Assembly: GCF_910584445.1 (NCBI RefSeq)
Contig: NZ_CAJUBO010000002.1
Coordinates: 19,286-83,285 of the forward strand
Source: an uncultured Desulfovibrio sp.
Lineage (GTDB): Bacteria; Desulfobacterota; Desulfovibrionia; Desulfovibrionales; Desulfovibrionaceae
DNA length: 64,000 nt
Direction of reading: 5' to 3'
Below, one piece after another: positions 7,834 to 16,152 of the stretch; position 1 is the first letter of the stretch, and the number at the start of each line of letters is the position of its first letter. The notes below the pieces were generated by a model. That model did not search any database. It was not told the DNA's origin and saw only the letters and a list, made by a program, of their open reading frames with translations. A program made the position numbers and the translations under genes.

Positions 7834-8538
7834 TTATTGAAGCTCATATTGGTTAAGCATTTTATGTATGTTTTCCTCGCTATTAAACATTAGAATATCT
7901 ATAATAGATAAATTAGAATAAAACACATCTGCTTTTTGCTTGTATTGATTTATATTAGAGTTTATAAAAAATAAAGAAATGTTATTTTCAAGGAAAAACT
8001 TCTTTGAATAGAGGTGTTGTCCTCCAATTGGGTTGATGTATACATCTCCTCCAAGAGTATGGACAATTTTAATAATTTTCTCTTGTGCTGAGTCTGAATC
8101 AGATTTTTTATACTGTAAGTTCGAGGACAAATAAAATTTTGTTTTGATTCCCAAATATTCGCATAATTCTTGTGTCGAATTATATATAATATCTGATATT
8201 TTTCCGTCTGACATTATTGTTTTTTCAATAATATGAAATATTCTTTTATAGTTTTCTGTATTTTTATATGCAATCGTTATCGTTTTCAAAAGTTTTTTTC
8301 GAGTTAAAAAATTAGGACAGACAAAAATTTCATTAATTTTTTTATTTTGCGAAGCATGACTGAGGGGAAGTATGAATTTATATGGTTCTCCATGTAATAA
8401 AATTCTATTTCTGTTTATCCAACCTTTGTTAATATAATTAGCGTCATCATAAAACACAAAACAATCAACGGATGCAATGAGTTGCCAATATCCTATATAT
8501 GGAAATAAATATGGTTGCATTACAGCTATTTTTTTCAT
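7834..8538 (-). CDS. WbqC family protein
   Basis: 234 residues beginning MKKIAVMQPYLFPYIGYWQL, with VDCFVFYDDANYINKGWINR and RILLHGEPYKFILPL; the QPxYxPxxGY and F.DDVQY-like motifs identify the WbqC family (Pfam DUF-type family named after an O-antigen cluster gene). The biochemical activity of the family is not settled as far as I know; members are found in O-antigen and glycan modification clusters, often near ATP-grasp or aminotransferase genes, as here. The gene is clearly AT-rich relative to its neighbours, pointing to recent acquisition. It follows the ATP-grasp/HAD gene by 15 nt and is probably co-translated with it. Confidence 0.85.
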   Translation of the reverse strand: MKKIAVMQPYLFPYIGYWQLIASVDCFVFYDDANYINKGWINRNRILLHGEPYKFILPLSHASQNKKINEIFVCPNFLTRKKLLKTITIAYKNTENYKRIFHIIEKTIMSDGKISDIIYNSTQELCEYLGIKTKFYLSSNLQYKKSDSDSAQEKIIKIVHTLGGDVYINPIGGQHLYSKKFFLENNISLFFINSNINQYKQKADVFYSNLSIIDILMFNSEENIHKMLNQYELQ

Positions 8539-8553
8539 TGTTATAGACCTCAG

Positions 8554-9828
8554 CTAGCTTCGCCAATCCAAAAGAGCATCTACACCATCTACATCAAAAA
8601 CAGGAATTCCGGTATGCGTTGCAACGCTTTGCCGTTCATGCCACGAATTATCTATAAAGATAGAATTATCGCGCAGAATATATGTATATTTTTCCTCATT
8701 ATGGTCTATAGAAATAATTTTTGAAAAAATATTCTTATCTATACAATATTTTGAAAGACTTGATAAAATATCATTCTCATGCTTGCTCAGAAGAATACAT
8801 TCTTTTCCATTATTTTTACACTGGTAAAGAAAGCATAGCATTTTTATATTGACGGATTCATTGATGACAAGAGTGTCGTCAAAGTCGAAATAAACTGTCG
8901 TATACTTGTAATCTATCCTGTATCTGCGGATCAGCGTACTATCCATGGTGACCCGGTACGGATTCGGGCTGACGGAAATGTCACGACCTGTGGCTGCATA
9001 GACGCTCAACAAGGGCAAATTGACGCCTGTGGCGCGTGTGAGTCCCATCGTTCCCGCGCACCGTGCGGAAATTTCCAGCAATTTCCAGCAGCCCCGGGCA
9101 TCCCTCTTGATTTGGAACCACCATAGCCCCAGAAAGGAAAGTCGGCTGTTGATCGCGTGGGCGATGTGCTCGATCTCGGGCGTAAGGCATTCCGTTTTTC
9201 CTGCCACGGAGATGCCCGCCATCACGCGTCCCCGGGATCGGGGCGAAATGACGCACAGCCGCCCGTGTCTGTCGGTCAGGCAATCGACGGTATATTCCTC
9301 CCCCGGCAGATATTCAGAAATCACATAGTCCCGGGCGTTTTCGGGCAACTGCCCAGGGTGTTCCGCCTTGTAGGCGCCAACCGCTCCCTGGCCCATGCGC
9401 GGCTTGACGAAAACGGGGAATGCGCTGGCTGCAGAGTCGCGCATTTCCGGCACAAAATCCGTGTCCGCAAACGTTTCATAGGTGAGCTTTTTATCTCTGC
9501 AGATGCGGGCCGTACGCGCATCGTTCGGGAGGACTCGCGCGTGCAGCCTGTCGCTGTTTTCCGCAAGGTAAAGCGCCACGGTATCGTGCGTCGGCAGGAC
9601 AAGGTCTATGTCATGGGCAACGCACAGAGCATTGAAGGCGGTGAGAAAATCGGCATCCGTGATATACGGCAGGCCCGACAGGTAGTTCCTGAAGATGTAG
9701 GAACCATGCCGTTCCACTGAGGATGCACCGAAAACCTCAACATTGACGCATGTCGCAAGAGCATCATGCAGTTCAACGGCGTTTGTTTCGCCAGCGGGGA
9801 ATATGAGGACGTGTATCTTTTTTTGCAC
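8554..9828 (-). CDS. ATP-grasp protein fused to a C-terminal HAD-like domain
   Basis: 424 residues from a GTG at 9828 (no better in-frame ATG). Residues 1-290 are a carbamoyl-phosphate-synthase-like ATP-grasp: pre-grasp part with FRNYLSGLPYITDADFL and LPTHDTVALYLAEN, then VFVKPRMGQGAVGAYK (lysine and Gly-rich loop), VISEYLPGEEYTVDCLTD and the metal-binding segment WKLLEISARCAGTMGLTRA. Residues about 310-424 begin TTVYFDFDDTLVINE, a HAD motif I (DFDDT), and end near FIDNSWHERQSV, a motif IV-like acidic pair. An ATP-dependent carboxylate-amine ligase coupled to a phosphatase is the natural reading. The HAD half is AT-rich while the ATP-grasp half is GC-rich, so the fusion may be recent. Expected to act on a sugar or amino acid building block of the glycan. 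Confidence 0.75.
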   Translation of the reverse strand: MQKKIHVLIFPAGETNAVELHDALATCVNVEVFGASSVERHGSYIFRNYLSGLPYITDADFLTAFNALCVAHDIDLVLPTHDTVALYLAENSDRLHARVLPNDARTARICRDKKLTYETFADTDFVPEMRDSAASAFPVFVKPRMGQGAVGAYKAEHPGQLPENARDYVISEYLPGEEYTVDCLTDRHGRLCVISPRSRGRVMAGISVAGKTECLTPEIEHIAHAINSRLSFLGLWWFQIKRDARGCWKLLEISARCAGTMGLTRATGVNLPLLSVYAATGRDISVSPNPYRVTMDSTLIRRYRIDYKYTTVYFDFDDTLVINESVNIKMLCFLYQCKNNGKECILLSKHENDILSSLSKYCIDKNIFSKIISIDHNEEKYTYILRDNSIFIDNSWHERQSVATHTGIPVFDVDGVDALLDWRS

Positions 9829-9854
9829 GGTGGAGACCCATTCGTTATGGAGCG

Positions 9855-11921
9855 TCAGAACTTCTCAAGTTCCGATTCGATAGTATCGGCAATGCGATGC
9901 ATGTCTTCATCGCCATATCGGTAGTCGCACGGAAGCAGAAGAAGATTTTGCGACAGTTCGAGCGCGCCAGAATCTGAAAAGATGCTTTCTAAAATTGGAT
10001 TCCATTTGCGGGAGCAATGGATGCCCTTTTGCGCCAGGACAGCCAGAGCGATTTTGCAATCCACGCGTGGAAATTTCGTATTGGGAAAGAGCGCCGGAAA
10101 GGCGAACGGGATGAAATCCCCCACAGTTGCCCAATACGCCAGTTCCGGGAGGCGTTCGCGGAGGATGGCATAGTTCTGCCTGATGCGGGCTTTCAGGGTC
10201 CTCAGGGGGATGCGCCTGAGCATGGCGAGGGTGGTCCTGCTGCACGGCCTGTTGGGCAGCGGCGCCTGCGCCCGGTTTTGCTGGAAGGCTGTGCGTTGCG
10301 GAATGCCGAAGGGGTATCCTTCATATTTCTCGACGCGTTGCAACAGGGCCGTGCCAAAGACGTCATCCGTGCCTGGGGAAAGGTGTCGGGTACATGCTGC
10401 CGCTCCCGGACCCACGAGGATGCCGCCATCAGGCACGCCCAGCGTTTCCGTAGGGTCGTAAACGGCCCAGGGGGCGCGCCGAGGTTGCCCTGTCCACAAA
10501 ACATGCCGCCTGTCCTCCAGCCAAAAAATATCCTTGCGGCGAGCAAGTGCACGCTGGAGGGGCACTGATGTGGGCTTGCCGAAATAGGCGCAGGTAATGA
10601 TAGCGGCGCCAGACGGAATACGGCTGGCTAGCGCAGTATCTGGCTCTAAATTGTAGTTGCATTCATAATAATACGGACGAATTTGTAATTTGTAGCGTAA
10701 GATATCTACAAGTGGCTCGTAATAATTGGGAAGGTAAAGATCATTGATGGCGTGTTCATACAGCCATGCCATGATGGCCTGATTGACCGTGGCAAAACAG
10801 GCGTATTCCGCAGTTCCCACCCATTTGGAAAACACGCTGTCACGAACCGCAGGCACGGCATCCAGAGCAAATTCCTTGAAGCTGCCGATAGGCTTGGGCG
10901 CCTCTTCCCGGGAAGTGGCCGGCGTTTCCCAAGGAAGATGCAATTCCCGGCCTTCCTCGGGATATATCGTGTCCCACGCGGTCTGGAGGATATGGTTGCG
11001 CTGCAGCCGGCGTTTAAAAAAGCTGGCCTCTCTTGTGAGGATGTCGCGTAACTGGTCATAATCTTCATATTTCAAACAGTATTCAATTGAATTGATATGG
11101 GAAAGCAGGACGCGTTCCCGTATCTGTGCGGCAAATCTGTTATCAAAAAATGCGTTGATTTTGGAATAAATCGATATCCAGTCAAAGCTTTTGATTGCAA
11201 AAAACAAATTCTTGTCAATATTCTGCAAATATGTATAGCCATTTTCGTGGTGTCGCCAGCAGCTCATTGGCATATCAAAGTATTTTATAAGGCCATCAGC
11301 TGCATGCAAAAGGAACAGGAAGTGGTCAAAGCACATTCCTTTTGTAAACCACCCCGGCAGGCCATTGGGAAATTTCCAGCGGAAAACGAAGGAGGATGTC
11401 TGAAAATAGTAGTTGTTGATTGCCTCATCGGGAAAGAACACGCCATTGCGTATCCTCTCGTTGGGGGAATCGAGATCTTTATAGACATATTCTCCGGCAT
11501 TGTGCGGCACGCCTTCGTCGTAGAGAATTTTGACCTTGTGGGTGCAAACCGTAAACAGAGGATTCGCTTCAAGAAAATCCACCTGCTGTTGCAGCTTTGT
11601 CGGGTCAGTCCAACAGTCGTCTCCTTCGCAGAAGGCGATGTATTTGGTTGATATCTTCGCCAGACCATCGAGAAAATTGTTTGCTCCCTTGCTGTTGCGC
11701 GGTTGGTAGGAGCGCACTATCTGTGTATGCTTCGCCGCATAGCTGTCGATGATTTCACGCGTAGTATCCGTTGAGCAGTCGTCGCAAACGACAATCTGGA
11801 ACGGAAAGGTCGTTTTTTGTTGCAGACATCCTTCCAGCGCTTCGGAAATAAACCTGCCGTGATTGTACGTCGGCATGAAAACGCTCAAGAGCGGTTCTCG
11901 CATATGCCCCCCGGCATTCAT
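9855..11921 (-). CDS. GT2 glycosyltransferase fused to a DegT-like pseudo-aminotransferase domain
   Basis: 688 residues from the ATG at 11921, preceded by AGGGG; a start 7 codons earlier is possible. Residues about 10-250 are a family 2 glycosyltransferase: LLSVFMPTYNHGRFISEAL, VVCDDCSTDTT, then EGDDCWTD (the DxD-like donor-binding site). From about residue 350 the protein resembles the fold-type I PLP enzymes of the DegT/DnrJ group: VNQAIMAWLYEHA, LPNYYEP, IFWLEDRRHVLWTG (the E-D-x-x-H PLP-ring segment) and VYDPTETLGVPDGGILV. In relatives I know, this last stretch reads SPRK-x-x-x-VPDGG with the lysine as the PLP-anchoring residue; here the position is glutamate (about residue 492). Transaminase activity is therefore doubtful and the domain may bind rather than convert a sugar. 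Downstream of a radical SAM gene by 33 nt. Confidence 0.75.
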   Translation of the reverse strand: MNAGGHMREPLLSVFMPTYNHGRFISEALEGCLQQKTTFPFQIVVCDDCSTDTTREIIDSYAAKHTQIVRSYQPRNSKGANNFLDGLAKISTKYIAFCEGDDCWTDPTKLQQQVDFLEANPLFTVCTHKVKILYDEGVPHNAGEYVYKDLDSPNERIRNGVFFPDEAINNYYFQTSSFVFRWKFPNGLPGWFTKGMCFDHFLFLLHAADGLIKYFDMPMSCWRHHENGYTYLQNIDKNLFFAIKSFDWISIYSKINAFFDNRFAAQIRERVLLSHINSIEYCLKYEDYDQLRDILTREASFFKRRLQRNHILQTAWDTIYPEEGRELHLPWETPATSREEAPKPIGSFKEFALDAVPAVRDSVFSKWVGTAEYACFATVNQAIMAWLYEHAINDLYLPNYYEPLVDILRYKLQIRPYYYECNYNLEPDTALASRIPSGAAIITCAYFGKPTSVPLQRALARRKDIFWLEDRRHVLWTGQPRRAPWAVYDPTETLGVPDGGILVGPGAAACTRHLSPGTDDVFGTALLQRVEKYEGYPFGIPQRTAFQQNRAQAPLPNRPCSRTTLAMLRRIPLRTLKARIRQNYAILRERLPELAYWATVGDFIPFAFPALFPNTKFPRVDCKIALAVLAQKGIHCSRKWNPILESIFSDSGALELSQNLLLLPCDYRYGDEDMHRIADTIESELEKF

Positions 11922-11954
11922 ATCTCTTGCCCCTGATGTCATGTATGCGCTGGG

Positions 11955-13016
11955 TCACGCGCGGCATGCTGCGATTTCGCGAACAGGCTTTTGGGACTCC
12001 ACGCCGGGGAATTGTCGTGCCGGATGCAATGTCCTGCCGCCAAAGTTGTACACGCGCGGATCGCGCAAGACGGGGTGATCCAGGATTTCCAGATATTCCT
12101 TGTGGTACGGATGCAGGGGATTGAGCACATCCTTGAACCAGAACACATCATCCGGCATGGTGCCCCACTGATAAACGGGTTTTAGGATCACTCTATCAAC
12201 ATGGAACTGATCGAAACAACGGGTAATAAAAGCGGGTATCTCCCGAAAATTTCTGTCCTGAATGACAAGGCACGCAACATAGCTGTTCACGACGTCCGAC
12301 CGACGCAATGTTTTTATATATGCTAAATTTTCCATTAGTTTATAAAAATTTCCTCCACGGGAAATATGGTCGTAGGTAAATTTATCAAAACTGTTGATCG
12401 TCACAATAAGTTCGATGTTGCAATTTTTAAGGTGAAGGATCTGCTCCCAGTGTTTTTTATCGCAGTACACGCCATTTGTTTCAATGAGCAGTTGCATATC
12501 GTCGGATGCGGGTCTCAAATCGCGCAGGACGCGCATCATATACGGGGAAGCGAAGGGATCCCCATGCCCCGAAGTGGTGATTTTTTTCGCCCGGTTCAGG
12601 ACAGGTGAAATCGATTCATGGATTTTCTCCATGTAATTTTTGTACCGGGGGAGGATGGGCTGCCATTTTTTCTCCCGACAGGTTTCACAGTATTGGTTGC
12701 ACATGAAGTCATACGCCAGATTTATGACTTTCGGCGTATCAGCCACGGGGTATGTATTGACGTATTCTCTTGATTTTTCAGGCAAATCATTGTTCTGGAG
12801 AAATGGACATCCATCCAGCCTGCAAATGCTGTAATCGCCAGATCTGATATGCTCACGTATTTTTTGCGCCTTTTCTCCGTTCCATATTTCATTAAATGCT
12901 TGTTGAAATACATTGCCTACGCAAAGTATATCCCATTTCAGCCAGGGACAAAGGGAAACATCTCCCTTGTAATTATCGATATAGAGATATTCAAAGGGCC
13001 GTGAGCAAAATTTCAT
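11955..13016 (-). CDS. Radical SAM protein with SPASM-like N-terminal cysteines
   Basis: 353 residues from the ATG at 13016, which overlaps the methyltransferase stop by 4 nt (ATGA). The radical SAM cluster motif is CNQYCETC (C-x3-C-x2-C) near residue 105, followed by a TIM-barrel-like region with ETNG and SGHGDPFASP. Ahead of it lie further cysteines in KFCSRPFEYLYID, VSLCPW and CRLDGCPFLQNN, the pattern that SPASM proteins usually carry at their C-terminus, suggesting a second iron-sulfur site placed before the barrel. Radical SAM/SPASM enzymes of glycan clusters epimerise, dehydrate or otherwise modify sugars or peptides. Substrate unknown. Anaerobic lifestyle fits an oxygen-sensitive tailoring enzyme. 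Confidence 0.8.
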   Translation of the reverse strand: MKFCSRPFEYLYIDNYKGDVSLCPWLKWDILCVGNVFQQAFNEIWNGEKAQKIREHIRSGDYSICRLDGCPFLQNNDLPEKSREYVNTYPVADTPKVINLAYDFMCNQYCETCREKKWQPILPRYKNYMEKIHESISPVLNRAKKITTSGHGDPFASPYMMRVLRDLRPASDDMQLLIETNGVYCDKKHWEQILHLKNCNIELIVTINSFDKFTYDHISRGGNFYKLMENLAYIKTLRRSDVVNSYVACLVIQDRNFREIPAFITRCFDQFHVDRVILKPVYQWGTMPDDVFWFKDVLNPLHPYHKEYLEILDHPVLRDPRVYNFGGRTLHPARQFPGVESQKPVREIAACRA

Positions 13017-13741
13017 CGCAGCACATCCTTGGTCTTTCGATATATACCCATCCATGACGCCTGCACGCCCAATCGTCCACCGCTCAACAAATGCAATGCC
13101 GAGAATGCCATATTGAACGCGCTCACCACGCTGGAGAGGAGCGCATATTTCCAGTATGGTTCATGCTGCGCCACGCACGGATAGTAGTATCTTCCCCAAA
13201 CTCCACTCCGTAGCCTGATGGAATCATGGAAGAAATATATATCATCCAGTGCTATCCGCATGGAAGATTTGTAGGAAGCCGCACAAATGCAATCCCCGAG
13301 CAGCATCCAGATACTCTGAGGATAATACGGACGAATATGACTGAAATCATAATAAAATCGTTTGCCCAGCACCGGCGAGAGGATGATCAGTCTGCCGTCT
13401 GCTGCCAGCATGCCAAGATATTTTTCCAAAAACGGTATCAGAGAGGAGGGATCCAAATGTTCAATGACGTGCGACATGAAGACGACATCAAAAGTTTCAT
13501 TATCCGGCAGTTCCTGCGGAAGATAGGCCGCATAGCCGTCAGAGCGCAGTTTTTCCACCTGCAGCGGATTCATGTCGACACCAGTGACGGCGCAGGCGTA
13601 CTGCGCGAAGAGCTTCAGATATTTTCCCGTACCACAGCCGACATCCAGAATTTTTTTCCCTGCGAGACGGTGTTTGGCAAGGTAAGCAACTTTTTGATAT
13701 TCATACTTCTGATAATGTGCTTTTTGTAATATGGTGTTCAT
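13013..13741 (-). CDS. Class I SAM-dependent methyltransferase
   Basis: 242 residues from the ATG at 13741 with AGGGG 5 nt upstream. Motif I KILDVGCGTGKYLKLFA, motif II VTGVDMNPLQVEKL, and FDVVFMSHVIEHLDPSSLIP are typical Methyltransf_11/UbiE-like features, with the HVIEH stretch common in sugar methyltransferases. The C-terminal 60 residues include a hydrophobic segment (YALLSSVVSAFNMAFSALHLL) that may anchor the protein to the membrane. It is coupled to the radical SAM gene by an ATGA overlap. Probably methylates the cluster's glycan or its lipid-linked precursor. Confidence 0.85.
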   Translation of the reverse strand: MNTILQKAHYQKYEYQKVAYLAKHRLAGKKILDVGCGTGKYLKLFAQYACAVTGVDMNPLQVEKLRSDGYAAYLPQELPDNETFDVVFMSHVIEHLDPSSLIPFLEKYLGMLAADGRLIILSPVLGKRFYYDFSHIRPYYPQSIWMLLGDCICAASYKSSMRIALDDIYFFHDSIRLRSGVWGRYYYPCVAQHEPYWKYALLSSVVSAFNMAFSALHLLSGGRLGVQASWMGIYRKTKDVLR

Positions 13742-13807
13742 AATTACCCCTGCCATGTTGAACGAGAGAGTAGTATATGCAGCATCTTGAATTATTATTT
13801 TTATATT

Positions 13808-14875
13808 TTATAACAATTCGCATACCATATCGATAATGCTATTTGACATTCCTGACCATAATGGAAGGCATAAAATACGTCTTGAAATATCTTCAGAGAT
13901 TTTACATTTGCTTTTCTTTTTTAAATATTGCAATTCATTGCAGCTAGGGTAAAAATAACGACGTGGATATATATCATGTGTGATAAAATTATTCATTGCC
14001 TGTTCCAACTCTGACTCCGAATCAAAAAGTATTGGAAAATAGGCATAATTATACTCAAGATCGTCTTGCACTTTTGGGCGTTTATATTTATTTCCGAGGT
14101 TGTCAATATAGCGATTGAAGGCTTGTTTTCTGGATTGTATAATAAAATCAATATGCGCCAAATTCGCTAATCCCATGGCTGCATTAAATTCATCTTGCTT
14201 CGCATTCAGCCCAAGCATCATATGATTATCGCCACAGTGTCCAAATCTACGCATCCATTCGAGTTTGAAGGAAAGCGCGTCATCGTTTGTCAGGCATGCG
14301 CCACCCTCAATAGTATGAAATAATTTCGTTGCATGAAATGATAATGTGGAAATATCACCGTAAGAACATAATGCTTTCCCTTTGTATCTCGCTCCAAATG
14401 TGTGTGCGGCATCATAAATTACATAAAGATTATTTTCCTTTGCTATTGATGAGATGGAATCAACATCACAGGCATAGCCAAAGACATGGACAGGCATGAT
14501 AGCTTTTGTTTCTTCTGTAATTGCTTCTTCTATTTTTTTTGCATCTATTGTAAAATTGTCGGGTTCGATATCGACAAAAACAGGTACGCAATGCTCCCAA
14601 AGAATGCTTGAAATTGTGGCAACATATGTGAAAGGTGTTGTTATGACTTCGCCACTTGTTATACCAAGCACGCGCAATGCCAACTGCAACGCTATCGTTC
14701 CATTTGTGACATAATTAAAATGTTGTACTTCACAGATTTTTTGTAATTTTGCAGAAAGCTCTTTTGCTAATGGACCATCATTCGTAAGCACGCCGCTATT
14801 ATATATTTTATCATAATAGTAGCTAAGTTCTTCCTTAGGTGGAAGATATGGCTTTGTCACAAATATTTTCTTCAT
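13808..14875 (-). CDS. DegT/DnrJ/EryC1 family aminotransferase
   Basis: 355 residues with the full set of fold-type I features: TNGTIALQLALRVLGI (cofactor phosphate region), ITTPFTYVATISSILWEHCV, VFGYACDVDSISSIAKENN, YDAAHTFGARYKGKALC (D and H for the PLP ring) and SFHATKLFHTIEGGACLT, where the lysine is the Schiff-base residue. An active PLP-dependent sugar aminotransferase that makes an amino sugar nucleotide is expected. The gene is strongly AT-rich, unlike the GC-rich glycosyltransferase immediately upstream, so the cluster boundary of foreign DNA may lie between them. Confidence 0.9.
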   Translation of the reverse strand: MKKIFVTKPYLPPKEELSYYYDKIYNSGVLTNDGPLAKELSAKLQKICEVQHFNYVTNGTIALQLALRVLGITSGEVITTPFTYVATISSILWEHCVPVFVDIEPDNFTIDAKKIEEAITEETKAIMPVHVFGYACDVDSISSIAKENNLYVIYDAAHTFGARYKGKALCSYGDISTLSFHATKLFHTIEGGACLTNDDALSFKLEWMRRFGHCGDNHMMLGLNAKQDEFNAAMGLANLAHIDFIIQSRKQAFNRYIDNLGNKYKRPKVQDDLEYNYAYFPILFDSESELEQAMNNFITHDIYPRRYFYPSCNELQYLKKKSKCKISEDISRRILCLPLWSGMSNSIIDMVCELL

Positions 14876-14886
14876 TACTTATTTTG

Positions 14887-16152
14887 CTACCTGATATTAT
14901 TTATTATATGTATAATTTGCTTTTTATGGACACCAAAACCGCCGATCCACGCAAGCGCTCTTTTCATTGTCAGCCGCAGGGTGGCGAATACAATGCCCAG
15001 CAACACGGTGGGCAACCACTTGGGTTGATGACGCCATGTGCAGCGCAGGCGGCTGACAGTCAGTCGCAGCAGGGAACGCAACGGCATCGCTCCGCGTCCG
15101 TTCCAGCCTGTACTCGCACCCTCGCGATGCCAGACCAGGGCGTCTGGCGCATAGGCCAGGTCGAATCTGCCGCCAGCGCGGTAGGCCCAGTCCTGCTCCT
15201 CGCAGTAGAGGAAATAGCCCTCGTCCAGCAGCCCCACCGTTTCCACGAATCGTCTGCTTGCCATGACGCAGGCGCCGCAGACATAGTTGATGCGCGCCTC
15301 CACTTCGTCGCGGGGCACACGCAGGGCCTCTTCCAGCGTGAGGCCCTGACCCGTGATGCGGGAGAGGGCCGTGCGCGGGTCGGTACATCCGCCGGCCAGG
15401 CACTGCACCAGCCGCCCCTCATGGCAGTAGCGCAGCAGACCGCCGCACAGGCCGGGACGAGTGCAGGCGAACAGCCGGTCTCTCAAGGCGCGTACGGCCG
15501 GGGCGGTGACCATGGTGTCGTTGTTGAGGAGAAGAAATGCGTCAGCCCCCCAGCGCAGGCCGAGGGAAAGCCCGGCATTGTTGCCGGCAGCGTAGCCGCC
15601 GTTGCGAGCCATGCGGACGAACACGCAGCGCGTTTCGGGCATGCCGGCGTCGTTCACCGCCTGCTCCGGCAATACCGTCAACGCCAGGGGCTTGGGCGAT
15701 GACCGTAGAGGGAGGAAGTCAGGAGGGGCAAGCTCCAGCTCGCCGCGCGCCCATGCCAGAAAGCTCTCGGCGGAGTCATCGGGCGAGGCGTTGTCCACAA
15801 TGACGATCCAGTCCGGCACGAGGTCTCCCCCGAGTACGGACTCCACACACAGGGCTGTGTCGCGCCAGTTTCCATACTGGAGGATCGTGGCGATGACGCG
15901 GACATGCTCCCCACCTTCCTGTGGCGAAGGGGAATCAGGCCGCACAGCGGATGCGCGTGTGGCGCAGGCCTCCTGTTGCGGCATCGAGTCCGCGCAAAGG
16001 TTCCGTTGAAAATCTTCCGCTATACAATGGGAAGGGGCATCAGGGCTTTCAGGATGCTCTGCGATCGTCTCCCGCACTGCCTCATCCCTCGTGCGGGCAA
16101 ACAGTGAACAACGCGGGATAACGCCGACAGAGCCGGGCAGGGACCGGCTCAT
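14887..16152 (-). CDS. GT2 glycosyltransferase, rhamnosyltransferase-like
   Basis: 421 residues if started at the ATG at 16152, which overlaps the recombinase stop by 4 nt. The recognisable domain begins near residue 90 at VRVIATILQYGNWRDTALCV and has WIVIVDNASPDDSAESFL, GGYAAGNNAGLSLGLRWGA, FLLLNNDTMV (DxD-like NND) and GYFLYCEEQDWAYRA, the pattern of dTDP-rhamnosyl transferases. The first 90 residues have no similarity I recognise and no other in-frame start stands out except an ATG at about residue 54 (MPQQEACATR). A hydrophobic C-terminal segment (LPTVLLGIVFATLRLTM) may associate it with the membrane. GC-rich like the host core genes. Confidence 0.8.
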   Translation of the reverse strand: MSRSLPGSVGVIPRCSLFARTRDEAVRETIAEHPESPDAPSHCIAEDFQRNLCADSMPQQEACATRASAVRPDSPSPQEGGEHVRVIATILQYGNWRDTALCVESVLGGDLVPDWIVIVDNASPDDSAESFLAWARGELELAPPDFLPLRSSPKPLALTVLPEQAVNDAGMPETRCVFVRMARNGGYAAGNNAGLSLGLRWGADAFLLLNNDTMVTAPAVRALRDRLFACTRPGLCGGLLRYCHEGRLVQCLAGGCTDPRTALSRITGQGLTLEEALRVPRDEVEARINYVCGACVMASRRFVETVGLLDEGYFLYCEEQDWAYRAGGRFDLAYAPDALVWHREGASTGWNGRGAMPLRSLLRLTVSRLRCTWRHQPKWLPTVLLGIVFATLRLTMKRALAWIGGFGVHKKQIIHIINNIR

